From assembly GCA_049646585.1 (NCBI GenBank), contig JBARWC010000085.1:1-9839 (forward strand): DNA of 9,839 nucleotides, read 5' to 3'. The DNA comes from G025836975 sp049646585. GTDB taxonomy: Bacteria; Pseudomonadota; Gammaproteobacteria; Burkholderiales; Burkholderiaceae_B. Positions within the stretch are counted from its first letter, which is position 1. Each line of letters begins with the position of its first letter. The translations under genes and the position numbers were made by a program. Positions 1-6,885 of the stretch are shown in pieces. A model generated the notes under the pieces. That model ran no database searches and was not told where the DNA came from. It worked only from the letters and a program-made list of their open reading frames with translations.

Positions 1-292
1 GGCCCGCCCCGATGCGCAGCCAGCGCCGGCGCTTGCCGACCCCACCCAGAATGGCCGAGGCGCTGGAAGCCAGCAACGGATAGCGCCGCGTCAGCGCCAG
101 GGCCTGGAGTATCCAGTCGCTGGGCGACTTGGCTGCAGCTTTGGGAAAAGCGCTGCGCAACAAGGCGCCCGGTGTAAGCGCATCGCCCAGGTTCCGGACG
201 CCTCGCGCCATGCTTTGCCGCTCCAGCGCCGCTCGGGCGCGCAAGAGCTCTATCCTTATGGCGCGATCATTGGCCGGCGCGTTTGGCTTCAT
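1..292 (-). CDS. YqjK-like hypothetical protein, C-terminus cut off by window edge
   Basis: This is an open minus-strand frame from the ATG at 292-290 to the window edge, giving 97 residues without a stop. It begins MKPNAPANDRAIRIELLRAR. The N-terminus is charged, with an Arg/Glu/Ala-rich helix at about residues 10-32 (RIELLRARAALERQ). A stretch RRYPLLASSASAILGGVGK follows at about 69-87, then RRRWLRIG, so a weak membrane-associated helix flanked by basic residues is possible. The ATG overlaps the TGA stop of the YqjE-like gene upstream (ATGA, 292-289), which implies translational coupling. Layout and position after DUF883 and YqjE genes match E. coli yqjK, third gene of yqjD-yqjE-yqjK, but direct sequence similarity is slight, so the name is by analogy. 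The molecular function is unknown. The coding call is firm because of the overlap and codon bias; the family assignment is tentative. Confidence 0.75.
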   Translation of the reverse strand, partial: MKPNAPANDRAIRIELLRARAALERQSMARGVRNLGDALTPGALLRSAFPKAAAKSPSDWILQALALTRRYPLLASSASAILGGVGKRRRWLRIGAG

Positions 293-699
293 GGCAGATC
301 CTTGTTGGCGGGCTCATCGGACGGCGCGGGATCACGCAGGCGATCCACCAAGGCCAGGTCGCGACGCAGTTCGTCCACGGTAGCCGAGAACGGCATGGGG
401 GAAAACAGCAACTTGCGACGCACCGACCAGAACAGGCCCAGCCCGAGCACGGCATAGAGCAAGGCCAGGAAGCCCAGCGCCATATAGCGCTGGTCCGTCG
501 GCCAAAAATACAGCGCCACCGTGATCGAGAACACCAGCACGGCCAAGGTCAGAAACAACAGCGCACCGAAAGCCATCCCCAGGATGGCGATCAGGTTCGC
601 CTTCTGCTCGGAAGCCTCAAGCGAAAACAGCTCGAGGCGCGTGCGCACAATGGAAAGCAACGTGCAGGCCAGGTCGCCCACCGATTGTCGAAGCGCCAT
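289..699 (-). CDS. YqjE-type membrane protein, phage holin superfamily 6 (Phage_holin_3_6)
   Basis: This encodes a 136-residue inner-membrane protein with two predicted transmembrane helices at about residues 35-66 (ANLIAILGMAFGALLFLTLA onward) and 71-92 (RYMALGFLALLYAVLGLGLF), then a basic segment (RRKLL) and a charged cytoplasmic tail. The amphipathic N-terminus (RTRLELFSLEASEQKANL) is typical of YqjE proteins, which are encoded beside DUF883 proteins in many proteobacteria. The holin name reflects fold similarity only, and nothing here points to a phage. The ATG at 699 is chosen because AAAAGGG lies 6 nt upstream (712-706); a GTG at 738 would add 13 residues without a better ribosome site. 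The gene lies 42 nt after the DUF883 stop and overlaps the next gene by 4 nt, so the three are almost certainly one transcript. Role is unknown beyond an association with membrane or stationary-phase physiology. Confidence 0.88.
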   Translation of the reverse strand: MALRQSVGDLACTLLSIVRTRLELFSLEASEQKANLIAILGMAFGALLFLTLAVLVFSITVALYFWPTDQRYMALGFLALLYAVLGLGLFWSVRRKLLFSPMPFSATVDELRRDLALVDRLRDPAPSDEPANKDLP

Positions 700-737
700 G
701 GTTAGCCCTTTTGCAGTGGAGTAAGGTCGTTGACCCA

Positions 738-751
738 CCGCCTACCGGCGG
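738..751 (-). other. Small hairpin over the DUF883 stop codon
   Basis: A 5-bp stem (CCGCC at 738-742, GGCGG at 747-751) with a 4-nt loop spans the TAG stop of the DUF883 gene. A second, weaker dyad (GGTC/GACC around a 3-nt loop, 725-735) follows in the same 42-nt gap before the YqjE-like gene. There is no T-tract, so this is not a terminator. It could be an intercistronic mRNA structure or chance in GC-rich DNA. Confidence 0.3.
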
Positions 752-1059
752 CAGATCAGCGCACCAATCAGCACACCGGCCAGGCCCGCCATGCCGATAG
801 CCTGCCAGGGATTGTCGTGAACGTAGTCATCGGTGGCCCGGGCCGCGCGACGGCCGCGCTCCAGCAAGGCGTCTTGCGTATCGTACAGCGCCTCCCGGGT
901 GCGCTTGAGCGAGCGCATGGCGCTTTCACGCAGCTCGGCCGCCTTGTCGCCCGTTGCTTCAGCCGCCTCACGCAGCAGTTTTTCAGCATCGTCCAGGCTT
1001 TCCTTGACGCTGTCGATGAATTCCTCTTCACTGGTTTGAACACTTTTCTTCGTTGCCAT
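742..1059 (-). CDS. DUF883 family protein (ElaB/YgaM/YqjD-like), tail-anchored
   Basis: This encodes 105 residues with the full DUF883 layout. A charged, Ala/Glu-rich helical region with coiled-coil character (about residues 10-80) is followed by the family signature DDYVHDNPWQAIGMAGLAG (about 77-95) and one C-terminal glycine-rich membrane helix ending GALICRR. In E. coli, YqjD and its paralogues are inner-membrane proteins of stationary phase that bind ribosomes through the N-terminal part. That is knowledge of the family and is not shown for this protein. The start is secure: AGGAG at 1070-1066 lies 6 nt before the ATG. It is the first gene of the three-gene membrane cluster and begins 58 nt after the stop of the secreted-protein gene, so it may have its own promoter, although no clear -35/-10 pair is visible in 1060-1117. 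The Cys at residue 103, next to the terminal Arg-Arg, is a small oddity. Confidence 0.93.
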   Translation of the reverse strand: MATKKSVQTSEEEFIDSVKESLDDAEKLLREAAEATGDKAAELRESAMRSLKRTREALYDTQDALLERGRRAARATDDYVHDNPWQAIGMAGLAGVLIGALICRR

Positions 1060-1117
1060 GATCAGCTCCTAAATCAAGGTTAAAACACATTACCACGGTA
1101 CAACTTCGGCGGCCAGG

Positions 1118-1873
1118 CTATTCCAGCCGCGTAACTTCGACCAGCGACTGCACGCCGCCCTGTACGCTTTCTTGCTTCATGACCATGTGCAGGTCGGGGC
1201 AAAACCAGTCGGTGACGGACGAGGTCGTGGCGGGAATCGGCAGCACCAGGCCATTGAACGAAGCCTGAGTGGCTTCCGTCTGGCGGGTATAGCGCACCGG
1301 CCAGCATGACTGCTTGCCCGCCGCGGTTTGCATGGTCTGGCGCTCGCCCACGGTTTTCTGCCCGGTATGAACGACGATGGGCTGCGTCTGGACGGCCTTC
1401 TTGTCCAGGTTGATCTGGAAGCGCAAGGCGGGAAAGGTTTGGCCGGCCCGCGTGATGGGTTGGTCGTAAGCGAACAAACCCAGCATGCGCAAATCGAATT
1501 TTCCGTTGACCGGCTCGCGCTTGCCCTGGGCGTCGCGCCGCTCGAAAGCAGCCTTGCCGTTCTTGACCGACATCCAGTAGTCAATCGAGGACTTGCCGGG
1601 CGGCAAGCCCATTAGCCCGAAAGTAGTGCTGCCTTGCACACGCGCTTCGCAATCGTCGCCCTGCTTGCGGACTTCCGAAAAGGCCAGGTCCGCGCCCAAC
1701 TGCATGCCGCCCGAACCGCTTAGCTGCGTCTGACCGCCGTTATGCATGAAAGGGGCCTGGCACACGCCCGCCCGGGCCGGGCTTGCCGCCAGGCCCAGCA
1801 GCAGCGCCGCAAGACTCCAAGACCAAAGTGGACAACGCATAGACATCGCCTGAATAACATGCCGAACTTTCAT
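1118..1873 (-). CDS. Secreted (periplasmic) protein of unknown function, possibly DUF3108/TapB-like
   Basis: The longest frame gives 251 residues. An N-terminal signal peptide is clear: basic start, hydrophobic core SWSLAALLLGLAASPARA, and a likely signal peptidase I cut after ARA at about residue 36, so the mature protein would be exported. The rest is predicted mostly beta (many alternating polar/hydrophobic stretches) with no membrane helix. The mature part has exactly four cysteines (38, 75, 190, 225), which would suit two disulphide bonds. The C-terminal pattern, strands ending in VTDWFCPDLHMVMKQE and VQSLVEVTRLE, recalls the ending of DUF3108/TapB-type proteins, but this is a weak resemblance. 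The start is uncertain: the ATG at 1873 has no good ribosome site, while in-frame ATGs at 1846 and 1840 follow a CAGGCG segment and still keep the signal peptide. The gene lies 80 nt downstream of upp on the same strand. Confidence 0.85.
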   Translation of the reverse strand: MKVRHVIQAMSMRCPLWSWSLAALLLGLAASPARAGVCQAPFMHNGGQTQLSGSGGMQLGADLAFSEVRKQGDDCEARVQGSTTFGLMGLPPGKSSIDYWMSVKNGKAAFERRDAQGKREPVNGKFDLRMLGLFAYDQPITRAGQTFPALRFQINLDKKAVQTQPIVVHTGQKTVGERQTMQTAAGKQSCWPVRYTRQTEATQASFNGLVLPIPATTSSVTDWFCPDLHMVMKQESVQGGVQSLVEVTRLE

Positions 1874-1953
1874 ACTACATGATTTGGGCGAGGCGCTCCT
1901 GGCTTTTCACGATGAAACGTTAGAAATCATGAACGGCGGTTACACGCCGGTTT

Positions 1954-2592
1954 TCACTCGACTTTCTGGCGGGTGCCGAAAATGCGATCGCCCGCGTCGC
2001 CCAGGCCCGGAATGATGTAGCCGTCCTGGTTCAGATGGCTGTCTATCGAGGCTGTGTAGATATGCACGTCCGGGTGGCTTTTTTCCACCGCGGCGATGCC
2101 TTCCGGCGCCGCGACCAGCACCAAGGCGCGAATGTTCCGGCAGCCCGCCTTCTTCAACAAATCTATGGTCGCCACCATGGAGCCGCCCGTGGCCAGCATG
2201 GGGTCGACGATCAGGGCCAGGCGCTGATCAAGCTCGCCCACCAGCCGCTCCAGATAGGTCTGGGCCTGCAGGGTTTCCTCGTTGCGCGCAATGCCAACGG
2301 CGCTCACCTTGGCCCCCGGTATCAGACTGAGCACCCCATCCAGCATGCCGATGCCGGCACGCAATATGGGGACCACGGTAACCTTCTTGCCCGCCAGTTT
2401 TTCCACCTGCAGGGAGCCCGACCAGCCTTCGATGCCCACCGGCTCCAGGGGCAGGTCTTTTGACGCCTCGTAGGTGAGCAAAGCGGCGATTTCCTGCGCC
2501 ATCTCGCGGAAATTCTTGGTGCTCAGGTCGGCTCGGCGCATCAGGCCCAGTTTGTGGCGTATGAGCGGATGGCGGATTTCGTGTATGGGCAT
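1954..2592 (-). CDS. upp: Uracil phosphoribosyltransferase
   Basis: This cytoplasmic salvage enzyme makes UMP and pyrophosphate from uracil and PRPP. Its 212 residues align end to end with E. coli Upp (208). Visible hallmarks are the N-terminal HPLIRHKLGLMRRADLSTKN segment (8-27), the VVPILRAGIGMLDGVL block (73-88), the PRPP-binding loop DPMLATGGS (130-138), and the uracil-binding C-terminal motif GYIIPGLGDAGDR (191-203). The start is supported by AAGGA 6 nt before the ATG (2603-2599). In the mRNA that site falls in a small CCTT/AAGG dyad with a 3-nt loop (2600-2610). A TATAAG -10-like element lies at 2618-2613 but has no matching -35 box, so a private promoter in the 45-nt gap after dacB is only possible; read-through from dacB is the alternative. 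No key residue is missing. Confidence 0.98.
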   Translation of the reverse strand: MPIHEIRHPLIRHKLGLMRRADLSTKNFREMAQEIAALLTYEASKDLPLEPVGIEGWSGSLQVEKLAGKKVTVVPILRAGIGMLDGVLSLIPGAKVSAVGIARNEETLQAQTYLERLVGELDQRLALIVDPMLATGGSMVATIDLLKKAGCRNIRALVLVAAPEGIAAVEKSHPDVHIYTASIDSHLNQDGYIIPGLGDAGDRIFGTRQKVE

Positions 2593-2637
2593 GGCGCTTC
2601 CTTGACAAGGGCCTTATAAAAAGTTGATGGATAAAGA

Positions 2638-4101
2638 CTAGCGGGCCGCCAGCCAGGCGACCAGCGCGTCGTAAAAGGCGCGAGCGCCCGCGGAACGGTC
2701 GTCGTTGACGAAGCTGACCAGAATATAACGCTTGCCGCTGGCCCCCAGGACATAGCCCGCTAGGGCGCGTACGTCGCGCAAGGTGCCGGTTTTCAAATGC
2801 GCCATACCGCGGGTTTCATCGTCGCGCAGTCGGCGTCGCATGGTGCCGTCGACGCCCGAGATCGCCAACGAAGAGACGAATTCGGGCATGAGCGGCGAAC
2901 GCCAGGCGGCCTCCAGCATGGTGCCCAGCCCCCGGGCCGTCAACCGGCCCGTGCGCGACAGGCCGGCGCCGTTGTCTATGGTCCAGCCGCTGGTGTCCAC
3001 GCCCTGACTTTTCAGCACGTTCAGCAGCGCGGTCGCGCCGGTCTGGGTGGTGGCGCCCGGCCCCAGCTTCTCGGCGCCCAGGGTCAGAAGCAAGGTGCGC
3101 GCCATGACGTTGTTGCTTTGCTTGTTGATCAGGCGGATGGTGTCCGCCAGCGACTCCGACTCGCGCATCACCACCGGCGTCAGGCCGGCCGGCGTCTTGC
3201 CGTCCCGCAGGCCCTTGGCCAGGGTGCCGCCCAGTTCCTTCCACAGCATCTGGAACAAGGCGGAAAAGTATTGAGGCTGGGACAGCGCCAGGCGGTAAAC
3301 GCTGAACTCGCCGCAAGAACCGGCCGCCGATCCGCTGAGCCGGACCACGACATCGCGGCCCGTCGCCGCCACCTGAGTCCCCACCGAAGGCGAGCCGGGA
3401 CAGACCGCATCGCTCCATTTGATCTCGCCCTCGATGCGCAGCCCCTGCACAGGTGGATCGATGATGGGTACCCACTTGCGGGCCTGGCGATCCGGCTGGA
3501 ACAGCAGGCGCACGGCGCCCAGACCCACCATCATGGCATCGGGACTGGCGTTGTAGGGGCGATCCGGCGCGCCGTCGAATTCGCCCGGGTCGCTGCCCAC
3601 CCGGCCGAACAAGCTACGGTCCACCACCACTTCCGACAAATTCTTGATGCCGCGCAGGCGCAGCTCGCGCAGCAGGCCCCACAGCTCTTCCATGGTCAAG
3701 AAGGGATCGCCGCCCGCCTTCAGATACAGGGGGCCGGCCAGGGTGCCCTGGGCGTCGACCCGGCCGCCGTCCTTGGCGTAGAAGGCCGTGCGCCAGGTGT
3801 AATCGGGCCCCAGGCCGGACAAGGCTCCCCAGGTCGTGACCATTTTCATGACGGAGGCCGGATTGCGCGGCTCCGAGGCGTTGATGGAAATCAGCGACGG
3901 CCCGCCCAGCTCCTGCACGTACAGCGACATCGAACTATTGGGAAGCCGCGTGGCGCGCCACGATTTTTCCAGGTCGGCGGGCAGGCCCTGCGCCAGCACG
4001 CTTCCAGCGGTGAAACCGGCCAGCCCCAGGGCCAGGATCGCGCGACCCAGCCACGCAGCCGGTGCGCGCGACCGGCCCTGCGGCGTCAACAATAATGACA
4101 T
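2638..4101 (-). CDS. dacB: D-alanyl-D-alanine carboxypeptidase/endopeptidase, PBP4 (peptidase S13)
   Basis: This periplasmic low-molecular-weight penicillin-binding protein trims the terminal D-Ala of peptidoglycan stem peptides and cuts cross-links. It has 487 residues from the ATG at 4101, close to the 477 of E. coli DacB. A signal peptide covers residues 1-37 (core AWLGRAILALGLAGFTAGS, cleavage after VLA). All three active-site motifs of the family are present: SVMK at 83-86 with the nucleophile Ser83, SNN at 329-331 and KTG at 437-439. DNGAGLSR (376-383) is also typical. The long insert between the first and second motifs is the extra domain of class C PBPs. The start at 4101 is preferred because AGGGA (4115-4111) lies 9 nt upstream; an in-frame TTG at 4137 would add 12 residues that fit a signal peptide poorly. 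The gene is transcribed away from queA and leads into upp. Confidence 0.96.
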   Translation of the reverse strand: MSLLLTPQGRSRAPAAWLGRAILALGLAGFTAGSVLAQGLPADLEKSWRATRLPNSSMSLYVQELGGPSLISINASEPRNPASVMKMVTTWGALSGLGPDYTWRTAFYAKDGGRVDAQGTLAGPLYLKAGGDPFLTMEELWGLLRELRLRGIKNLSEVVVDRSLFGRVGSDPGEFDGAPDRPYNASPDAMMVGLGAVRLLFQPDRQARKWVPIIDPPVQGLRIEGEIKWSDAVCPGSPSVGTQVAATGRDVVVRLSGSAAGSCGEFSVYRLALSQPQYFSALFQMLWKELGGTLAKGLRDGKTPAGLTPVVMRESESLADTIRLINKQSNNVMARTLLLTLGAEKLGPGATTQTGATALLNVLKSQGVDTSGWTIDNGAGLSRTGRLTARGLGTMLEAAWRSPLMPEFVSSLAISGVDGTMRRRLRDDETRGMAHLKTGTLRDVRALAGYVLGASGKRYILVSFVNDDRSAGARAFYDALVAWLAAR

Positions 4102-4245
4102 GATGCGGCGTCCCTGAAAAAGCATCAGCATAACCAAAGAAGGCCTCTTCCGGACACGGCCCGAGCAGAAAATTCCCGCCGCGGCTTAAAATACCGGCAC
4201 AAGTCATCATGGACGCATGCGCGCCCTCCCCTTAGATTTTCCAAC
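4102..4245. promoter_or_regulatory. Divergent intergenic region between dacB and queA
   Basis: These 144 bases separate two outward-facing genes, so promoters for both should lie here. On the plus strand a TAAAAT (4187-4192) in the AT-richer segment TTAAAATA is a plausible -10 box for queA, but I see no TTGACA-like -35 at the right distance. On the minus strand the dacB ribosome site is AGGGA at 4115-4111; a TATGCT (4132-4127) could be a -10 but again lacks a -35. No preQ1 riboswitch pattern (C-rich loop with an A-rich tail) is recognisable ahead of queA. The call rests on gene orientation; the individual boxes are guesses. Confidence 0.5.
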
Positions 4246-5286
4246 GTGAACCCTGATCTCGAACTTTCCCAGTTCAATTATGAACTGCCGCAGGAACTCA
4301 TTGCCCAAACACCCGCCGCCCGGCGCGTCGACAGCCGGCTGCTCCACCTGGACGGCCTGGGCGCACTGCACGACAAGCAGTTCGTCGACCTGCCCAGCCT
4401 GCTGCGCCCTAACGACCTGCTGGTATTCAACAATACCCGCGTCATCAAGGCCAGGCTGCTGGGGCAAAAAGAAAGCGGCGGCAAGATCGAAGTGCTGGTC
4501 GAACGCATCACCTCGCCCACGCAGGCGCTGGTCCACATCAAGGCCAGCAAGTCGCCCAAGCCCGGCAGCCGCCTGAACCTGGCCGACGGCGCATTTTCCG
4601 CAAGCGTCCTGGGCCGCCAGGGCGAGCTGTTCGAGATCGAATTCCCCGAAAGGGTGTTGGACCTGCTGGAGCGCCACGGAGCAACTCCGCTGCCGCCCTA
4701 TATAGAGCACGTCGCCGGCCAGGACGACGACGAACGCTACCAGACGGTGTACGCGCGCGAACCCGGCGCGGTCGCCGCCCCCACGGCGGGCCTGCATTTC
4801 GACCAGGACATGCTGGCCAGGCTGGCTGACCTGAGCATAGGCCAGGCCTTCGTCACCCTGCACGTGGGCGCGGGCACTTTCCAGCCTGTGCGCGCGCAAA
4901 AGCTCAGCGAGCACATCATGCATTCCGAGCGCTACAGCGTGCCGCCCGAAACCCTGGACAAGATAAAAGCCACGAAGGCGGCCGGAGGCCGCATCGTGGC
5001 CGTCGGCACCACCAGCGTCCGAGCGCTGGAGTCGGCCGCGACGCAGCCCCAGGACGGCGGCCCCGTCGAAGGCGACACCCGCCTTTTCATTACACCCGGA
5101 TACAATTTCGCCTGGGTGGATGCCCTGATCACCAATTTCCACCTGCCTCAATCCACCCTGCTCATGCTGGTTTCAGCCCTGGCGGGCATGGAACCGATAC
5201 AGCGCGCCTACGCGCATGCCGTCCAATCCCGGTATCGCTTCTTCAGCTACGGCGATGCCATGTTCATAGAATCCGCCAAGCAATGA
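4246..5286 (+). CDS. queA: S-adenosylmethionine:tRNA ribosyltransferase-isomerase
   Basis: QueA transfers and rearranges the ribosyl part of SAM onto preQ1 at wobble position 34 of GUN tRNAs (Asp, Asn, His, Tyr), giving epoxyqueuosine. The protein has 346 residues (E. coli about 356). It shows the family blocks FNNTRVIKARL (61-71), PTAGLHF (179-185), HVGAGTF (206-212), GTTSVRALES (254-263), TNFHLPQSTLLMLVSAL (296-312) and YRFFSYGDAM (330-339). The start is a GTG at 4246, with no in-frame ATG upstream before the gap becomes unrelated sequence; the N-terminus LSQFNYELPQELIAQTPAA begins just where the family does. No good Shine-Dalgarno sequence precedes it, so initiation may be weak or depend on an unstructured leader. 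Its stop overlaps the tgt start (ATGA), which places the two consecutive-pathway enzymes in one coupled operon. Confidence 0.97.
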   Translation: MNPDLELSQFNYELPQELIAQTPAARRVDSRLLHLDGLGALHDKQFVDLPSLLRPNDLLVFNNTRVIKARLLGQKESGGKIEVLVERITSPTQALVHIKASKSPKPGSRLNLADGAFSASVLGRQGELFEIEFPERVLDLLERHGATPLPPYIEHVAGQDDDERYQTVYAREPGAVAAPTAGLHFDQDMLARLADLSIGQAFVTLHVGAGTFQPVRAQKLSEHIMHSERYSVPPETLDKIKATKAAGGRIVAVGTTSVRALESAATQPQDGGPVEGDTRLFITPGYNFAWVDALITNFHLPQSTLLMLVSALAGMEPIQRAYAHAVQSRYRFFSYGDAMFIESAKQ

Positions 5287-6419
5287 CCGGTTTACAGTTC
5301 AAGCTCCTGGCCACCGACGGCGCCGCGCGCCGTGGCCAGATCACCCTGAATCACGGCGTGGTCCAGACGCCCATCTTCATGCCCGTGGGCACCTACGGCA
5401 GCGTCAAGGCCATGCTGCCGCACGAGCTGGACGAGGTCGGCGCGCAGATCATCCTGGGCAACACCTTCCATTTGTGGCTGCGCCCCGGCACCGAAGTCAT
5501 GGAAAAACACGGCGGGCTGCACGGCTTCATGCGGTGGAACAAGCCCATCCTGACCGACTCCGGCGGCTTCCAGGTGTTCAGCCTGAACGGCTTGCGCAAG
5601 ATCACTGAGGAAGGCGTCAAGTTTGCGTCTCCGATAGACGGCTCACGGCTCTTTCTGACGCCCGAGGAATCCATGCGCATCCAGCGCGCCCTGAATTCCG
5701 ACATCGCCATGGTGTTCGACGAGTGCACGCCCTACGCCATCGATGGCCGTCCGGCCACGGCCGAGGAAGCGGCCCAGTCCATGCGCATGTCGCTGCGCTG
5801 GGCCCGGCGCTCGCGCACCGCCTTTCATCAACAGGAAAATCCCAATGCCCTGTTCGGCATCGTCCAGGGCGGCATGTACGAGCACCTGCGCGACGAGTCG
5901 CTGGCCGGCCTGGTCGACATCGGCTTCGAGGGCTATGCCATCGGCGGTTTGTCGGTGGGCGAGCCCAAGGAAGACATGATGCGCATCCTGGCCCACGTCA
6001 CGCCGCGCCTGCCCGAACAGGCGCCGCGCTACCTGATGGGCGTGGGCACACCGGAAGACCTGGTCGAGGGCGTCCGCCGGGGCGTGGACATGTTCGACTG
6101 CGTCATGCCCACCCGCAATGCCCGCAACGGCTGGCTGTTCACCCGCTACGGCGACATCAAGATACGCAATGCGCGCTATCGCGACGACACACGGCCGCTG
6201 GACCCTTCCTGCTCCTGCCACACCTGCGGCAATTTCTCGCGCGCCTACCTGCACCACCTGCAGCGCGCCAACGAAATTACCGGTTCCCGCCTGAATACCC
6301 TGCATAATCTGCACTTTTATCTGGCCATCATGCAGGAAATGCGCGACGCCATCGAGGCCGGTCGCTTCGATCAATGGAGGGAAGAATTCGCCCGCGATCG
6401 AGCGCGCGGCATCGAGTAG
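5283..6419 (+). CDS. tgt: Queuine/preQ1 tRNA-guanine transglycosylase
   Basis: Tgt exchanges guanine-34 of GUN-anticodon tRNAs for preQ1, the step just before QueA. The 378 residues align throughout with the bacterial enzyme (E. coli 375). Visible features are MPVGTYGSVK (33-42), TDSGGFQVFSL (91-101) with the base-binding/catalytic Asp92, FDECTPY (145-151), FGIVQGG (191-197), GGLSVGEP (221-228), and RRGVDMFDCVMPTRNARNG (265-283), in which Asp272 of FDCV matches the nucleophilic Asp. Zinc ligands are Cys310, Cys312, Cys315 and His341, as expected. The ATG overlaps the queA TGA by 4 nt with no strong ribosome site of its own, so translation is probably coupled to queA. It is complete with no odd residues. 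Confidence 0.98.
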   Translation: MTGLQFKLLATDGAARRGQITLNHGVVQTPIFMPVGTYGSVKAMLPHELDEVGAQIILGNTFHLWLRPGTEVMEKHGGLHGFMRWNKPILTDSGGFQVFSLNGLRKITEEGVKFASPIDGSRLFLTPEESMRIQRALNSDIAMVFDECTPYAIDGRPATAEEAAQSMRMSLRWARRSRTAFHQQENPNALFGIVQGGMYEHLRDESLAGLVDIGFEGYAIGGLSVGEPKEDMMRILAHVTPRLPEQAPRYLMGVGTPEDLVEGVRRGVDMFDCVMPTRNARNGWLFTRYGDIKIRNARYRDDTRPLDPSCSCHTCGNFSRAYLHHLQRANEITGSRLNTLHNLHFYLAIMQEMRDAIEAGRFDQWREEFARDRARGIE

Positions 6420-6477
6420 GCAAGATATCGCTACAATAAAGAGTTAACCAAAAAATATTACCCCAGGAGTACACCCA
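6420..6477 (+). promoter_or_regulatory. tgt-yajC gap: candidate promoter and ribosome site
   Basis: This 58-nt gap is much richer in A/T than its surroundings (6424-6460). TACAAT at 6432-6437 matches the -10 consensus at five of six positions, but the region 16-18 nt upstream (inside the tgt end) has no good -35. The yajC ribosome site AGGAG is clear at 6465-6469, 8 nt before the ATG. A local promoter giving the Sec genes expression independent of queA-tgt is plausible but not shown. Confidence 0.4.
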
Positions 6478-6822
6478 ATGCCCGCTATCGAAACACTGAA
6501 ACTGATCACCGCCCAAGCCGCTCCCGGCGGCGAGAACGCCCTGATGGGAATGCTGCCCATCATCCTGATGTTCGTGATTCTTTACTTCCTGATGATACGC
6601 CCGCAAATGAAGCGTCAGAAGGAACACCGCAACATGGTCGCCGCCCTGGCCAAGGGCGACGAGGTCATCACGACCGGCGGCCTGCTGGGCAAGGTCACCA
6701 AGGTCAGCGATAGCTACATCACCGTGGAAATCAGCATGCTGGGCGACAAGCCGGTGGAAACCGTCGTGCAGCGCAACGCCGTGACCTCCATACTGCCCAA
6801 GGGCACCATCAAGGCGCTCTGA
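6478..6822 (+). CDS. yajC: Sec translocase accessory subunit YajC
   Basis: YajC is a small inner-membrane protein that copurifies with SecD and SecF as part of the holo-translocon helping SecYEG. Here it has 114 residues, near the E. coli length of 110. It has a short periplasmic N-terminus, one membrane helix at about 21-40 (core MGMLPIILMFVILYFLMI), then the typical cytoplasmic sequence RPQMKRQKEH (41-50) and the conserved GDEVITTGGLLGKV (60-73) of a small beta domain. The start has the best ribosome site in the operon (AGGAG, 8-nt spacing). It is followed 63 nt later by secD, the usual order, with a GC-rich hairpin between them. Confidence 0.97.
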   Translation: MPAIETLKLITAQAAPGGENALMGMLPIILMFVILYFLMIRPQMKRQKEHRNMVAALAKGDEVITTGGLLGKVTKVSDSYITVEISMLGDKPVETVVQRNAVTSILPKGTIKAL

Positions 6823-6835
6823 TCCCAGGACGCGC

Positions 6836-6870
6836 GCTCCGGGCCGCGGCCCGGAGCTTTCCTTCGCTTT
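6836..6870 (+). terminator. GC-rich palindrome between yajC and secD: possible attenuator or leaky terminator
   Basis: Positions 6836-6857 are a perfect 22-base palindrome (arms GCTCCGGGCCG and CGGCCCGGAGC) that can fold as a 9-bp stem with a 4-nt loop. It is followed by the pyrimidine-rich TTTCCTTCGCTTT (6858-6870), with broken T-runs instead of a clean one. It therefore looks like a partial rho-independent terminator 13 nt after the yajC stop and 15 nt before the secD start. A role as mRNA-stabilising structure or dyad protein site cannot be excluded. Confidence 0.5.
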
Positions 6871-6885
6871 AGCCGTTGATCGACA

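Noticed and set aside
289..699. Holin gene as sign of a prophage
   Set aside because: YqjE proteins carry the holin-superfamily name but are chromosomal partners of DUF883 proteins; no other phage-like gene is present.
700..738. GTG start at 738 extending the YqjE-like protein by 13 residues
   Set aside because: The ATG at 699 has a good AAAAGGG ribosome site 6 nt upstream, and the extra residues are not typical of the family.
1932..1952. Possible terminator after upp
   Set aside because: The stem is only 5 bp plus a bulge, and the T-run follows it on the plus strand, whereas upp is on the minus strand.
2797..4095. Long plus-strand open frame (432 codons) antisense to dacB
   Set aside because: It is a shadow of dacB in GC-rich DNA: its protein is rich in Arg, Gln, His and Gly with no recognisable domain, while dacB has all catalytic motifs.
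4102..4137. TTG start at 4137 for dacB
   Set aside because: The ATG at 4101 gives a normal signal peptide with AGGGA upstream; the extension adds an unneeded hydrophobic segment before the charged region.
4138..4245. preQ1 riboswitch ahead of queA
   Set aside because: No hairpin with a C-rich loop and A-rich pseudoknot tail of the known preQ1 classes could be recognised.
4207..5151. Minus-strand open frame (314 codons) antisense to queA
   Set aside because: queA is unmistakable on the plus strand. The antisense protein is low-complexity Gln/Ala/Gly/Val sequence and would fill the divergent promoter gap.
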